Assembly (NCBI GenBank): GCA_947304185.1 | Contig: CAMZAM010000006.1 | Location: forward strand, 25,095 to 89,094 | Source of the DNA: an uncultured Bacteroidales bacterium | Lineage (GTDB): Bacteria > Bacteroidota > Bacteroidia > Bacteroidales > F082 | Reading direction: 5' to 3' | Length of the DNA: 64,000 nt | Shown: positions 24,209 through 32,784 of the stretch, piece after piece | Numbering within the stretch: position 1 is the first letter of the stretch | How the letters are laid out: every line of letters starts with the position of its first letter | Notes under the pieces: model-generated | Database searches by the model: none | What the model saw: only the letters and a program-made list of their open reading frames with translations | What the model was told of the DNA's origin: nothing | Made by a program: the position numbers and the translations under genes

Positions 24209-26686
24209 ATGCAAAACGAAGAATACACGATAAAACGGATAGCCTCTGTTGTTGGGGGTCAACTGATTGGTAATCAATCAGATACGATTATTGTAAAAGA
24301 TATTCTGTTTGACAGCCGACTACTCGTTGATGCAGAAAACACGCTGTTTTTCGCGTTAAGCGGCGGCAGAAACGACGGCCATAAATATATCAAAGAATTG
24401 TATGAAAAAGGTGTTAAAGCCTTTGTCGTCAACCGAAATTACGTAAAAAACGGTTGTGATGACGCGATTTTTATCGCTGTCGACGATACCCTTGTGGCCT
24501 TGCAAACCCTTGCAGCATATCATCGCTCGCTATTCGACATCCCGGTGGTGGGAATCACGGGAAGCAATGGCAAGACGGTGGTGAAAGAATGGCTATATCA
24601 GATTCTATCGCCTTCGATGTCAGTATGTCGCAGCCCGAAGAGTTATAACTCGCAAATCGGCGTGCCGTTGTCGGTGTGGCAGATGAATTCTTCAAACGAG
24701 GTGGCAATCTTCGAAGCCGGGATTTCACGTCCGGGTGAAATGGAGAAACTACGCGGAATAATAAAACCGACAATAGGAGTTTTTACCAATATCGGCTCGG
24801 CTCACGGCAAGAATTTCAAGGATATTCAGCAGAAAATCGAAGAGAAAATCAAATTATTCGATAAAATTGGAAAATTAATCTATTGTTCTGATAATAAAGA
24901 AATTTCTGAAATTGTTGAAAAACATAGTATTAACACTTTTTCTTGGAGCAAAACCGATAAAAGTGCCGACTTGTTTGTTTCAGAAATAAATATTACAGAT
25001 AACACGAATATTTCCGCGATTTATCAAAATAAAAAAATACAAATCACCATCCCGTTTATCGACGACGCTTCTATCGAAAACGCCATCAATTGCTGGTGTG
25101 TGGCGCTGTTGCTGGGGATTCCTAATGATGTTATCACCGAACGTATGGCACATCTCGAAGCTGTGGAGATGCGAATGGAACTTAAAGCAGGTGTTCGAAA
25201 CTGTCTGATTATCAACGATTCGTATAATAACGATCGTAACGCTCTCGCCATCGCCCTCGACTTTATGAATGCGCAGCATCACGACAACAAGGTGCTGATA
25301 TTGTCCGATATCCTTCAGAGTGAACTGAAAGAAGAAGAACTATATAAAAACGTCGCTCAACTCATTGAAAATAAAGGTGTTGACACCTTTATCGGCATCG
25401 GAGAGGCAATTTGTCGAAACATGAAGAATAAATTGAAAATCAATTCATTTTTCTATAATTCGACTGCTGATTTTCTCAACCATCATCCGATGAAAATGTT
25501 TGAGAATCAGATAGTACTGTTGAAAGGTGCGCGTAGCTTTGAGTTTGAGCGTATCATGAAGGTGCTGCAGCAGAAGTCGCATGAGACGATCCTGGAGATC
25601 AACCTCGACAACCTCGTCAAAAACCTCAACTATTATCGCGGAAAGCTCAAAAAAGACACCAAGATGATGGTGATGGTGAAAGCCTTTGCCTACGGTAGCG
25701 GCAACTATGAGGTGTCGAACGTCCTGGCTTTCCATCATGTTGATTATCTTACAGTTGCGTATGCTGACGAAGGAGTGGAACTGCGCCATAAAGGCATAAA
25801 ACTGCCAATCATGGTGATGACACCCGAGACCAACACCTTTGACATAATCATAAAGCATGGCTTGGAGCCCGATATCTATAGTTTCCGTTGCCTCTCACAG
25901 CTTGAAGACGCCATAGATCAACTTGATACTGAGCTCAAGGAGCCTGTCGGCATTCATATCAAGGTCGACACCGGCATGCATCGCCTAGGCTTCTTGCCTG
26001 AAGACATCGACGCACTTATTGATCGTATAAAATCGAATCCGAAGATTAAAATTATGAGTGTTTTCTCGCATTTCGCGACGAGCGACATGCCAGAGGAGGG
26101 CGATTTCGTGATGCATCAGGTCGAGCAGTTCGAGCTGATGAGCCAGAAGATCATCAATGCATTCCCGTATAAGATTATTAGGCATCTGTTAAACACTGCC
26201 GGCATCACGCGATTCACTGAGTATCAATACGATATGGTGCGCTTGGGCATTGGCGTTTACGGCGTGCCGGTCTGCGATGAAGACCGTGGCAAGCTGCATA
26301 ATGTGATGTCGCTGAAGTCGACCATCAAACAGATTAAGGAATATGGAGCTGGCGAGACAGTGGGTTACGGTCGTCACGGGAAGATTACGAAGCCAACGAG
26401 AATAGCAGTGATTCCTATAGGTTACGCCGATGGATTACGTCGTGAGCTTGGCAACGGCAATGCCTGTTTCTGGGTCAACGGCAAGGCGGCACCTATTGTC
26501 GGCAACGTCTGCATGGATCTCACCATGATCGACGTCACGGGCATCGATTGTCAGGAAGATGACACCGCGGTGTTGTTCGACGACAATCATCCGATTGAAA
26601 TCATAGCAAACGCCTGCAACACGATTCCATACGAAATCATGACCAGGATCTCACAAAGGGTTAAGAGAATTTACGTTAAAGAATAG
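24209..26686 (+). CDS. murF-alr: Bifunctional MurF (UDP-MurNAc-tripeptide:D-Ala-D-Ala ligase) / alanine racemase fusion
   Basis: An 825-residue fusion. Residues ~1-450 are MurF: 'VVGITGSNGKTVVKEWLY' P-loop near 115, 'SYNSQIGVPLSVW', 'NDSYNNDRNALAIALDF'. Residues ~455-825 are a PLP alanine racemase: 'MMVMVKAFAYGSG' carrying the PLP lysine, 'HIKVDTGMHRLGF', 'IPIGYADGLRR', and 'VCMDLTMIDVT'. Together they make D-alanine and attach D-Ala-D-Ala to the cell-wall precursor. This fusion is established in Bacteroidota, so it is not an artefact. The start lies directly after its -7 box, suggesting leaderless translation. Confidence 0.95.
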   Translation: MQNEEYTIKRIASVVGGQLIGNQSDTIIVKDILFDSRLLVDAENTLFFALSGGRNDGHKYIKELYEKGVKAFVVNRNYVKNGCDDAIFIAVDDTLVALQTLAAYHRSLFDIPVVGITGSNGKTVVKEWLYQILSPSMSVCRSPKSYNSQIGVPLSVWQMNSSNEVAIFEAGISRPGEMEKLRGIIKPTIGVFTNIGSAHGKNFKDIQQKIEEKIKLFDKIGKLIYCSDNKEISEIVEKHSINTFSWSKTDKSADLFVSEINITDNTNISAIYQNKKIQITIPFIDDASIENAINCWCVALLLGIPNDVITERMAHLEAVEMRMELKAGVRNCLIINDSYNNDRNALAIALDFMNAQHHDNKVLILSDILQSELKEEELYKNVAQLIENKGVDTFIGIGEAICRNMKNKLKINSFFYNSTADFLNHHPMKMFENQIVLLKGARSFEFERIMKVLQQKSHETILEINLDNLVKNLNYYRGKLKKDTKMMVMVKAFAYGSGNYEVSNVLAFHHVDYLTVAYADEGVELRHKGIKLPIMVMTPETNTFDIIIKHGLEPDIYSFRCLSQLEDAIDQLDTELKEPVGIHIKVDTGMHRLGFLPEDIDALIDRIKSNPKIKIMSVFSHFATSDMPEEGDFVMHQVEQFELMSQKIINAFPYKIIRHLLNTAGITRFTEYQYDMVRLGIGVYGVPVCDEDRGKLHNVMSLKSTIKQIKEYGAGETVGYGRHGKITKPTRIAVIPIGYADGLRRELGNGNACFWVNGKAAPIVGNVCMDLTMIDVTGIDCQEDDTAVLFDDNHPIEIIANACNTIPYEIMTRISQRVKRIYVKE

Positions 26687-26691
26687 GACTC

Positions 26692-26788
26692 CCGTCATTT
26701 CGACTGTAGCGTAGCGAAATGGAGAAATCTCATTAAATGAAATTGAGATTTCTCGACTACGGCTTTGCCTTCGCTCGAAATGACGGCA
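26692..26788. repeat. REP-like element copy 3, filling a convergent gap
   Basis: CCGTCATTTCGA (26692-26703) pairs perfectly with TCGAAATGACGG at the other end, and the inner arms GAGAAATCTCA and TGAGATTTCTC pair around a short AT-rich loop. It is the cleanest of the three copies, and occupies nearly all of the gap between the convergent murF-alr and nuclease genes. Confidence 0.87.
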
Positions 26789-26792
26789 GGTG

Positions 26793-27851
26793 TTACATTT
26801 TCTTCAATAAAATCAGGTAAACCGGGAAGTGATCGCTGTATCCTGCAAGCCACACTCCGCCGGCGAATGAACGCCATGGGTAACCGTTGTAGCGACCGTC
26901 GTGCTGTTTCAAGAATTCCTTGGAATGCACCATAGGCTTAAACATCTGATATGTCGCGAACGGGTCGTTCTCATCTTTCAGCAATGCCGGTGTGATGATG
27001 CATTGGTCGAGCACGCCTTTCACGTCGCGGTAGTAGTTAGTGCCTTCGCCGTTTTTATGCATCTTCCACATCGGGTTGAAGAAGTCACCTTCTTCCATGT
27101 CTTCGACGCGACCTTTGGCACGCAGTCCTTCGATGATACTCTTGTTGGTAGGATAGTCGTTGTAGTCGCCCATCATAACTATCTTGGCGTTAGGATTGTC
27201 GGCTAGGATGGAGTCGGCTATATGACGGCAGAGGTTTGCTGCAGCCATACGTCCAGGCAGTGAACGTTTCTCGCCGCCGTAACGTGAAGGCCAGTGCATC
27301 ACGATGAAACTCATCTCCTCATCGTCGAGGATGCCTGTCACCACAAGCTGATCACGTGAGATGAAGTTAGGCTGTCCGGGGACATCCAAGCGATATGACT
27401 TATGGTTGGTCGCCTTGAAATATTTCGGGTTGTAGAGCAATGCCACGTCGACACCACGACGGTCAGGTGAGTCGTAATGAATAATCTGGTAGTTGCGGTC
27501 GGCAAGTTCAGGCTGGGCGACGAGGTCTTCGAGTACCTGACGGTTTTCGATCTCCGAGACGCCGAGCACCATCACTCCGTCGGGGGAATAGAACTTATCG
27601 CTCTTGTCGGCTCCGATGGTCGAGATGGCGTAGGCCATGTTATGCAGTTTTGTGGTATATTTCTCGGTGTTCCATGCATTCTTTCCTTGAGGCAGGAACT
27701 CCTCGTCGTTCTTTTGTGGGTCGTTAATCGTATCGTAAAGATTCTCAAGGTTATAGAAACCCACGATGCTCATCTTATACTGTTGCTGGGCGGTCAATGA
27801 AGTGATGAAAAATAACATCACGACAGCTAAAATGTTCAGTTTTCTCAACAT
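26793..27851 (-). CDS. Secreted endonuclease/exonuclease/phosphatase-family protein
   Basis: A 352-residue protein. The start is set at MLRKLN, which opens a signal peptide ending near 'TSLTAQQ'; the longer frame would start above the promoter. The EEP (DNase I-like) catalytic set is complete: 'GFYNLENLYD', the metal-binding Glu in 'GVSEIENR', 'RRGVDVALLY', 'VMHWPSRYGG', 'MMGDYNDYP' and the final 'YSDHFPVY' with catalytic His. It therefore most likely hydrolyses nucleic acid or another phosphodiester outside the cytoplasm. It is divergent from a TonB-dependent receptor and two DUF5689 lipoproteins; together they suggest extracellular nucleic-acid use. Sphingomyelinase-like activity is a less likely alternative. 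Confidence 0.88.
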   Translation of the reverse strand: MLRKLNILAVVMLFFITSLTAQQQYKMSIVGFYNLENLYDTINDPQKNDEEFLPQGKNAWNTEKYTTKLHNMAYAISTIGADKSDKFYSPDGVMVLGVSEIENRQVLEDLVAQPELADRNYQIIHYDSPDRRGVDVALLYNPKYFKATNHKSYRLDVPGQPNFISRDQLVVTGILDDEEMSFIVMHWPSRYGGEKRSLPGRMAAANLCRHIADSILADNPNAKIVMMGDYNDYPTNKSIIEGLRAKGRVEDMEEGDFFNPMWKMHKNGEGTNYYRDVKGVLDQCIITPALLKDENDPFATYQMFKPMVHSKEFLKQHDGRYNGYPWRSFAGGVWLAGYSDHFPVYLILLKKM

Positions 27852-27876
27852 AGTTTTAAAAGAATGAATTTGGGTA

Positions 27877-27884
27877 CAAATATA
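27877..27884 (-). promoter_or_regulatory. -7 box (TATATTTG) for the secreted nuclease
   Basis: CAAATATA on the plus strand, 25 bases before the nuclease start, in the 138-base divergent region shared with the receptor gene. Confidence 0.55.
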
Positions 27885-27962
27885 GTGAAAAAAATTCACA
27901 AGGGATAAAAATTTATTAAAAATTAATTTTCACCTTTTTTATTTTTATAAGGAAAAAATTTG

Positions 27963-27970
27963 TAGTTTTG
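27963..27970 (+). promoter_or_regulatory. -7 box (TAGTTTTG) for the TonB-dependent receptor operon
   Basis: TAGTTTTG 19 bases before the receptor ATG. The divergent nuclease box lies about 80 bases away. Confidence 0.6.
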
Positions 27971-27989
27971 TACGATTAAAATTTGTTAA

Positions 27990-30551
27990 ATGAAAAAATA
28001 TCTACTGTTAATTCTAACTGTCGCTTTCAGTTATCATCTGTTTGCACAGGAGGTGGTCACTGATACAGTCAGTGAGAACACCACATTGCCGACAATCATT
28101 ATGATTGACACGGATTATGATGAGACGAACAGCTCGACCGACATTTCGAGTTTCCTGCAGTCGTCGCGTGATGCGTTCAACAACATCGCGGCTTATAATT
28201 TCAGCTCGAGAAGGTTCCGTATCCGTGCCTACGATTCGAAATACACCGATGTGATGATCAACGGTGTGTTGATGAATGACCCTGACGGCGGTCGTCCGTA
28301 CTACTCCAACTGGGGTGGTCTGAATGACGTGATGCGTAATTCGGTCATCATGGTCAACACAGGTATCACATACGAGACCTTTGGCGGTCCGGGCGGTGTG
28401 ACGGCAATCACCACACGTGCCAGCAACTACCGCAAGCAGATTTCCGGAAGCTACTCGTTCTCAAACCGTTCGTATAACCATCGTATTATGGCCACATACA
28501 GCACAGGCTTGATGAAGAACGGATGGGCTTTCGCAGCATCCATCTCGGGCCGTTACACCCCGATGGGCAGCAAGATCAACTGGCAGGAAGGTACATGGTA
28601 TGGTGGAACGAGCTATTTCTTCTCGGCTGAAAAGAGGCTCAACAATAAGCATGCATTGGGCTTCCTGGTGTTCGGATCACCATCGGAGCGCGCCAGTTCA
28701 TCGCCAGCGGTACAAGAGGTGTTCGACCTCCTCGGCACGAACTACTACAACCCGAACTGGGGATGGCAGACCGACAAGAACGGCAACCGTTTTATGCGTA
28801 ACGCTCGTGTGAGCTCATATCACCAGCCGATGTTCCAGCTTCAGCATTACTGGAAGGAAAGTGATAAGTTTGAACTCAACACCACGGCATATTTCTGGAA
28901 AGGAAAGGGCAGTTCTACGTCGCTCGAATGGGGTGAAGCCGCTGACCCGCGTCCTGACTACTATCGTAACCTGCCGAGCTACTACAAATATATGCTCGAC
29001 CTCGGCAAAGAAGGCTATACATATCAAGGCTATCTCGATTATACAAAACAGTGGATTGCCGACGAGAATATGCACCAGCTCAACTGGGACGAGCTGTATG
29101 CAGCCAACTTGAGAAACCTCAAAACCGTCAATAATGTCAACAACGGCACGGAGTCAGTGCAAGGCTATTTCTCAAAATATATCGTCGAGGAACGCCGTCA
29201 GGATAAGTTACAATACGGTCTGGCAAGCAATTTCAAATATGAGTTCAACCCTTATCTCCATCTCTATGGAGGCTTGAAGGCTGGCATCTCGAAGACCCAT
29301 TACTACAAGAAAGTGGCCGACCTCCTTGGCGGTGACTATTATCTCGATATCGACAAATACGCTGACGGCGAAGCTTTCGACATCTCCGACGAACAGCAGA
29401 ACAATATCCGTAACAAGAATCATGTTGCGAAAGTTGGCGACATCATCGGCTACGACTACTTTGCACATGTCAACAAAGTCATGCTGTGGAGCCAGATGAC
29501 ATATGTCAAGAAACGCTGGTCGACATATGTTGGCGTGGAAGGGGTGTACACTCAGATGTTCCGTACCGGTAACTTCGAGAATGGCCGTTTCCGTGGCGAC
29601 GAGTCGTATGGAGACTCCAAAAAACTCAACCAGATCAACGGAAGTGCGAAGGCTGGCGGCAGCTACGCCATCAACGGACGTAACTACATTGTGGCTAACT
29701 TAATGATGAAGACTGAATCTCCTGAGTTCAGAAGCGTATTCGTGGCACCGCGAGTGCGTAACACCATCGTGAATGATGTCGACAATGAAAAGATTTTCAG
29801 CATCGACTTAGGCTATGAATACCGTTCACCATTGATCAAGGCACGTTTGAGCGCTTATCGTTCACAGCTGAACGACCTCACATGGAACCGCTCGTTCTAC
29901 TACGAGTCGACAGGTAAGTATGTCAACTACATCATGAACGACATTAACCAATACGCTCAAGGTATCGAACTTGGCGCCGACATCAACATCACACCTACCA
30001 TCAGCGCACAGCTGGCTGGAACCGTGGGCGAGCATCGTTATGCAAACCGTCCGAAAGTGTATGTTTATGAAGATAACAACGCCAGCCCGATTTACGAAGG
30101 CGAGACAGTATATCTCAAAGACTACTACGTAGGTGAGATGCCGCAGACAGTGGGATCAATCGGATTGAAATACAATTCACCGAAGTACTGGTGGATCAGC
30201 ATGAACGCCAACTACTTCGCCGATTACTATCTGGCAGTGAACCCGACAAACCATGTCGCTGAAGCATTCACAGGCTTGTATGAGCAAGACTATCGGACAG
30301 AAATGCTTCTCAAACAGAAGAAACTCGACAACGCATTCACACTCGACCTCTACGCAGGCAAATCGTGGAACTACAAAGGATATTACATCCTTCTAAACCT
30401 CAGTGTCAACAATGTGTTGAACAACAAGAACATCGTTCTCTATGGCTACGAACAGCTTCGTTCCGACTATGACGATCCTGAACGTTTCCCTGAGAAATAT
30501 TCATACCTATATGGAACTAACTTTTTCTTAAGTTTAACAGTCAGATACTAA
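27990..30551 (+). CDS. TonB-dependent receptor-like outer-membrane protein
   Basis: An 853-residue protein: signal peptide (1-19, ending 'YHLFAQ'), a plug-like domain (about 45-150, with 'RIRAYDSKYTDVMINGVLMN' and 'FGGPGGVTAITTRAS') and a long C-terminal barrel of aromatic beta strands ending 'GTNFFLSLTVRY'. No N-terminal carboxypeptidase-like domain of the SusC type is seen, and no clear TonB box was found. It precedes two DUF5689 lipoproteins by one and ~27 bases and is divergent from a secreted nuclease, so it is the likely uptake channel for the locus. The transported substrate is inferred, not shown. Confidence 0.85.
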   Translation: MKKYLLLILTVAFSYHLFAQEVVTDTVSENTTLPTIIMIDTDYDETNSSTDISSFLQSSRDAFNNIAAYNFSSRRFRIRAYDSKYTDVMINGVLMNDPDGGRPYYSNWGGLNDVMRNSVIMVNTGITYETFGGPGGVTAITTRASNYRKQISGSYSFSNRSYNHRIMATYSTGLMKNGWAFAASISGRYTPMGSKINWQEGTWYGGTSYFFSAEKRLNNKHALGFLVFGSPSERASSSPAVQEVFDLLGTNYYNPNWGWQTDKNGNRFMRNARVSSYHQPMFQLQHYWKESDKFELNTTAYFWKGKGSSTSLEWGEAADPRPDYYRNLPSYYKYMLDLGKEGYTYQGYLDYTKQWIADENMHQLNWDELYAANLRNLKTVNNVNNGTESVQGYFSKYIVEERRQDKLQYGLASNFKYEFNPYLHLYGGLKAGISKTHYYKKVADLLGGDYYLDIDKYADGEAFDISDEQQNNIRNKNHVAKVGDIIGYDYFAHVNKVMLWSQMTYVKKRWSTYVGVEGVYTQMFRTGNFENGRFRGDESYGDSKKLNQINGSAKAGGSYAINGRNYIVANLMMKTESPEFRSVFVAPRVRNTIVNDVDNEKIFSIDLGYEYRSPLIKARLSAYRSQLNDLTWNRSFYYESTGKYVNYIMNDINQYAQGIELGADINITPTISAQLAGTVGEHRYANRPKVYVYEDNNASPIYEGETVYLKDYYVGEMPQTVGSIGLKYNSPKYWWISMNANYFADYYLAVNPTNHVAEAFTGLYEQDYRTEMLLKQKKLDNAFTLDLYAGKSWNYKGYYILLNLSVNNVLNNKNIVLYGYEQLRSDYDDPERFPEKYSYLYGTNFFLSLTVRY

Positions 30552-30570
30552 TATGAAAGGAGAAAATATC

Positions 30571-32757
30571 ATGAAAAAACTCGCTATATTATTAATAGGT
30601 GTATTGCTGGTGTTCGTCTCTTGTAAGAAGAAGTTAGACCAGCCGGAAATAACCAGTTTCCCTGAGACAAACGTATGGTCGGTAGGTCAGATTCTCGACT
30701 CGTTGTCACACGGAGCGTTTACTTTTGATCAGGATAGAGACAAGGACGCCATCGTGAAAGGTTACGTCATCGCTGATGAGACAGGCGGAAACATCTATCG
30801 TACCTTCTACCTCAGAGGTGAAGACGGCAAATGCATCGCAGTCTATAGAAAAGGCTCTAACGAAGGCGGCAGCGACGACTTCAACGTAAAGGTCGGCGAC
30901 CATGTCGGTTATAAGCTCTACGGATCAATAATCTCGGAATACAGCAAGCTTCCGCAGATTCAGGTACAGGAACACGATGTCAATAGTCTTATAGTGATTT
31001 ACGAGAGAGGCTGCACCGATAAGGTTCGTCCTATCAGCACAACAATTGAAAATATCAACGCAGGCAAGCATCTCTGCGACCTCGTGAAGATCAGCGACGC
31101 ACAGTTTGAGCCATATCAAGGCTTGACATACGCCGACGGCCAGAGCAACACGAACAGAAATCTCGTGACATGCTCAGGTGAAGGTATCATAGTGAGAACC
31201 AGCGGCTATGCCAGTTTCGCAGCCGAACCGCTCCCAGAAGGAAGAGGAACGCTGACAGCAATCGCATCGGTTTATAACACCACATGGCAGATGCTTGTCC
31301 GTAACACATCTGATGTTAATATGAACGACGTTAGATGTGGCGGTGGCGGCGATATTATGGAAATGCCTTATAATCAGGTGTTTAGCTCGTCATTTGGCAC
31401 GTATACCACTTACAGCGTGATCGGTGACCAGACTTGGGTCATCGACTATTCGACAGCAGTGATGAAAGGTAAGGTCGGCAATGAGTTCTATGAGAATGAA
31501 GACTGGCTTATCTCATCGCCAGTGCATATCGCAAATGTTGAGCATGCAAAGGCTGTTGTGAGTTACGTGGCACAGTACACCGGTCCTGATGAAGACGTGA
31601 CAGCTCAAATCTCAGCAGATTATGAGTATGGTGACGATCCTACCAACGCTACTTGGACCCAGTTGAATGCAACATTTGAGAACTCAGCAGGATGGAACGA
31701 CTTCTTGAATAAAGAAATCAGTCTTGACGCATATATCGGACAGACAGTGACCTTTGCCATCAAGTTCGTGTCATCGACAACACAGTCGCGCACCATCGAG
31801 ATCAAGAGCATCGGCATCCAGGAAGGCGAAGCCGGCGGTGGCGGAGGCGGTACCCTGACAGGTGACGGAACACGCGAGAACCCTTATACTGCACAGGATG
31901 TCATCACGATGAACACTCAGACTTCAGACGGTAACAAATATTGGGTGAGAGACTACATCGTAGGATTTGTTAACACAGATTATGCGTATGTGTTCTCGGA
32001 TCAGGCCGGCGACGTCAAAACAAACATCGTTTTGTCGTCGAATCTCGACACCAACGACGAAGACGAGTGCATCCCGATCCAGTTGCCTACAGGTGCTATC
32101 CGTGAAGGACTTAATTTGGCCGACAACCCAGGTAATTACAAACAGGAAGTGCTTATCTACGGTACTTTGGAGAAATACTTCCAGGTCGCCGCTGTCAAGA
32201 ACGTGACATACGCTGAAATCAACGGTAACAGCTATGGTACTGAGCCTAGTGGCGGATTCACCACTATTTATCTTGACGAGGTATTGACAAACCAGGCAAG
32301 TTTCAACACCTTCAGTGCTTACAGCGTTGCCGGCAGTCAGGTATGGACTATGGGCAACGCCTATGGTGCTACGATGTCGGGATACGAAGGTGGTACCTCA
32401 TACGCCAACGAAGACTGGTTCATCAGTCCTGCCATCGACCTTAGCAATGCAACTAATCCGAAGGTCACATTCGACCATGCAAGAGGACCGGCGGGCAGCA
32501 TCAACGTGGGTGTCAACGAAGGCTATTACAAGGTATTTGTGAGCACTGACTATCAGTCAGGTGACCCAACAGCCGTGACATGGACCGAGCTTACCGGTGT
32601 CACACACGGAACAACGGCATGGGGCTATGTGAACTCAGGCAAACTCAGCATCCCTGAGGCATGCCATGCAGCAAACTGCCGTATCGCATTCAGATATCTG
32701 AGTATCGACGGCGCCTCAGCCACATGGGAGATAAGAAATGTTGTTGTTGGAGAATAA
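30571..32757 (+). CDS. DUF5689/DUF6359 lipoprotein with choice-of-anchor J domains
   Basis: A 728-residue lipoprotein. The ATG at 30571 is chosen because a rare good Shine-Dalgarno (AAAGGAG) lies eight bases upstream and the product opens with a signal peptide and lipobox 'VFVSC'. Domains in order: DUF5689 (about 30-255, 'VKGYVIADETGGNIYRTFYL'), choice-of-anchor J-like (about 265-420), a Gly-rich linker (GGGGGG), DUF6359 (about 425-545, 'GTRENPYTAQDVITMN', 'YIVGFVNTDYAYVF'), and a second choice-of-anchor J domain ('YLDEVLTNQASFNTFSAY', 'EDWFISPAIDL'). DUF5689 is OB-fold-like and often accompanies secreted nucleases, so nucleic-acid binding at the surface is inferred. Confidence 0.85.
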   Translation: MKKLAILLIGVLLVFVSCKKKLDQPEITSFPETNVWSVGQILDSLSHGAFTFDQDRDKDAIVKGYVIADETGGNIYRTFYLRGEDGKCIAVYRKGSNEGGSDDFNVKVGDHVGYKLYGSIISEYSKLPQIQVQEHDVNSLIVIYERGCTDKVRPISTTIENINAGKHLCDLVKISDAQFEPYQGLTYADGQSNTNRNLVTCSGEGIIVRTSGYASFAAEPLPEGRGTLTAIASVYNTTWQMLVRNTSDVNMNDVRCGGGGDIMEMPYNQVFSSSFGTYTTYSVIGDQTWVIDYSTAVMKGKVGNEFYENEDWLISSPVHIANVEHAKAVVSYVAQYTGPDEDVTAQISADYEYGDDPTNATWTQLNATFENSAGWNDFLNKEISLDAYIGQTVTFAIKFVSSTTQSRTIEIKSIGIQEGEAGGGGGGTLTGDGTRENPYTAQDVITMNTQTSDGNKYWVRDYIVGFVNTDYAYVFSDQAGDVKTNIVLSSNLDTNDEDECIPIQLPTGAIREGLNLADNPGNYKQEVLIYGTLEKYFQVAAVKNVTYAEINGNSYGTEPSGGFTTIYLDEVLTNQASFNTFSAYSVAGSQVWTMGNAYGATMSGYEGGTSYANEDWFISPAIDLSNATNPKVTFDHARGPAGSINVGVNEGYYKVFVSTDYQSGDPTAVTWTELTGVTHGTTAWGYVNSGKLSIPEACHAANCRIAFRYLSIDGASATWEIRNVVVGE

Positions 32758-32784
32758 ATTATTGATAATCAAAATATTAGAGAT

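Noticed and set aside
24209..26686. MurF-Alr fusion as a novel chimera
   Set aside because: The fusion is established in Bacteroidota; it is annotated as a normal gene.
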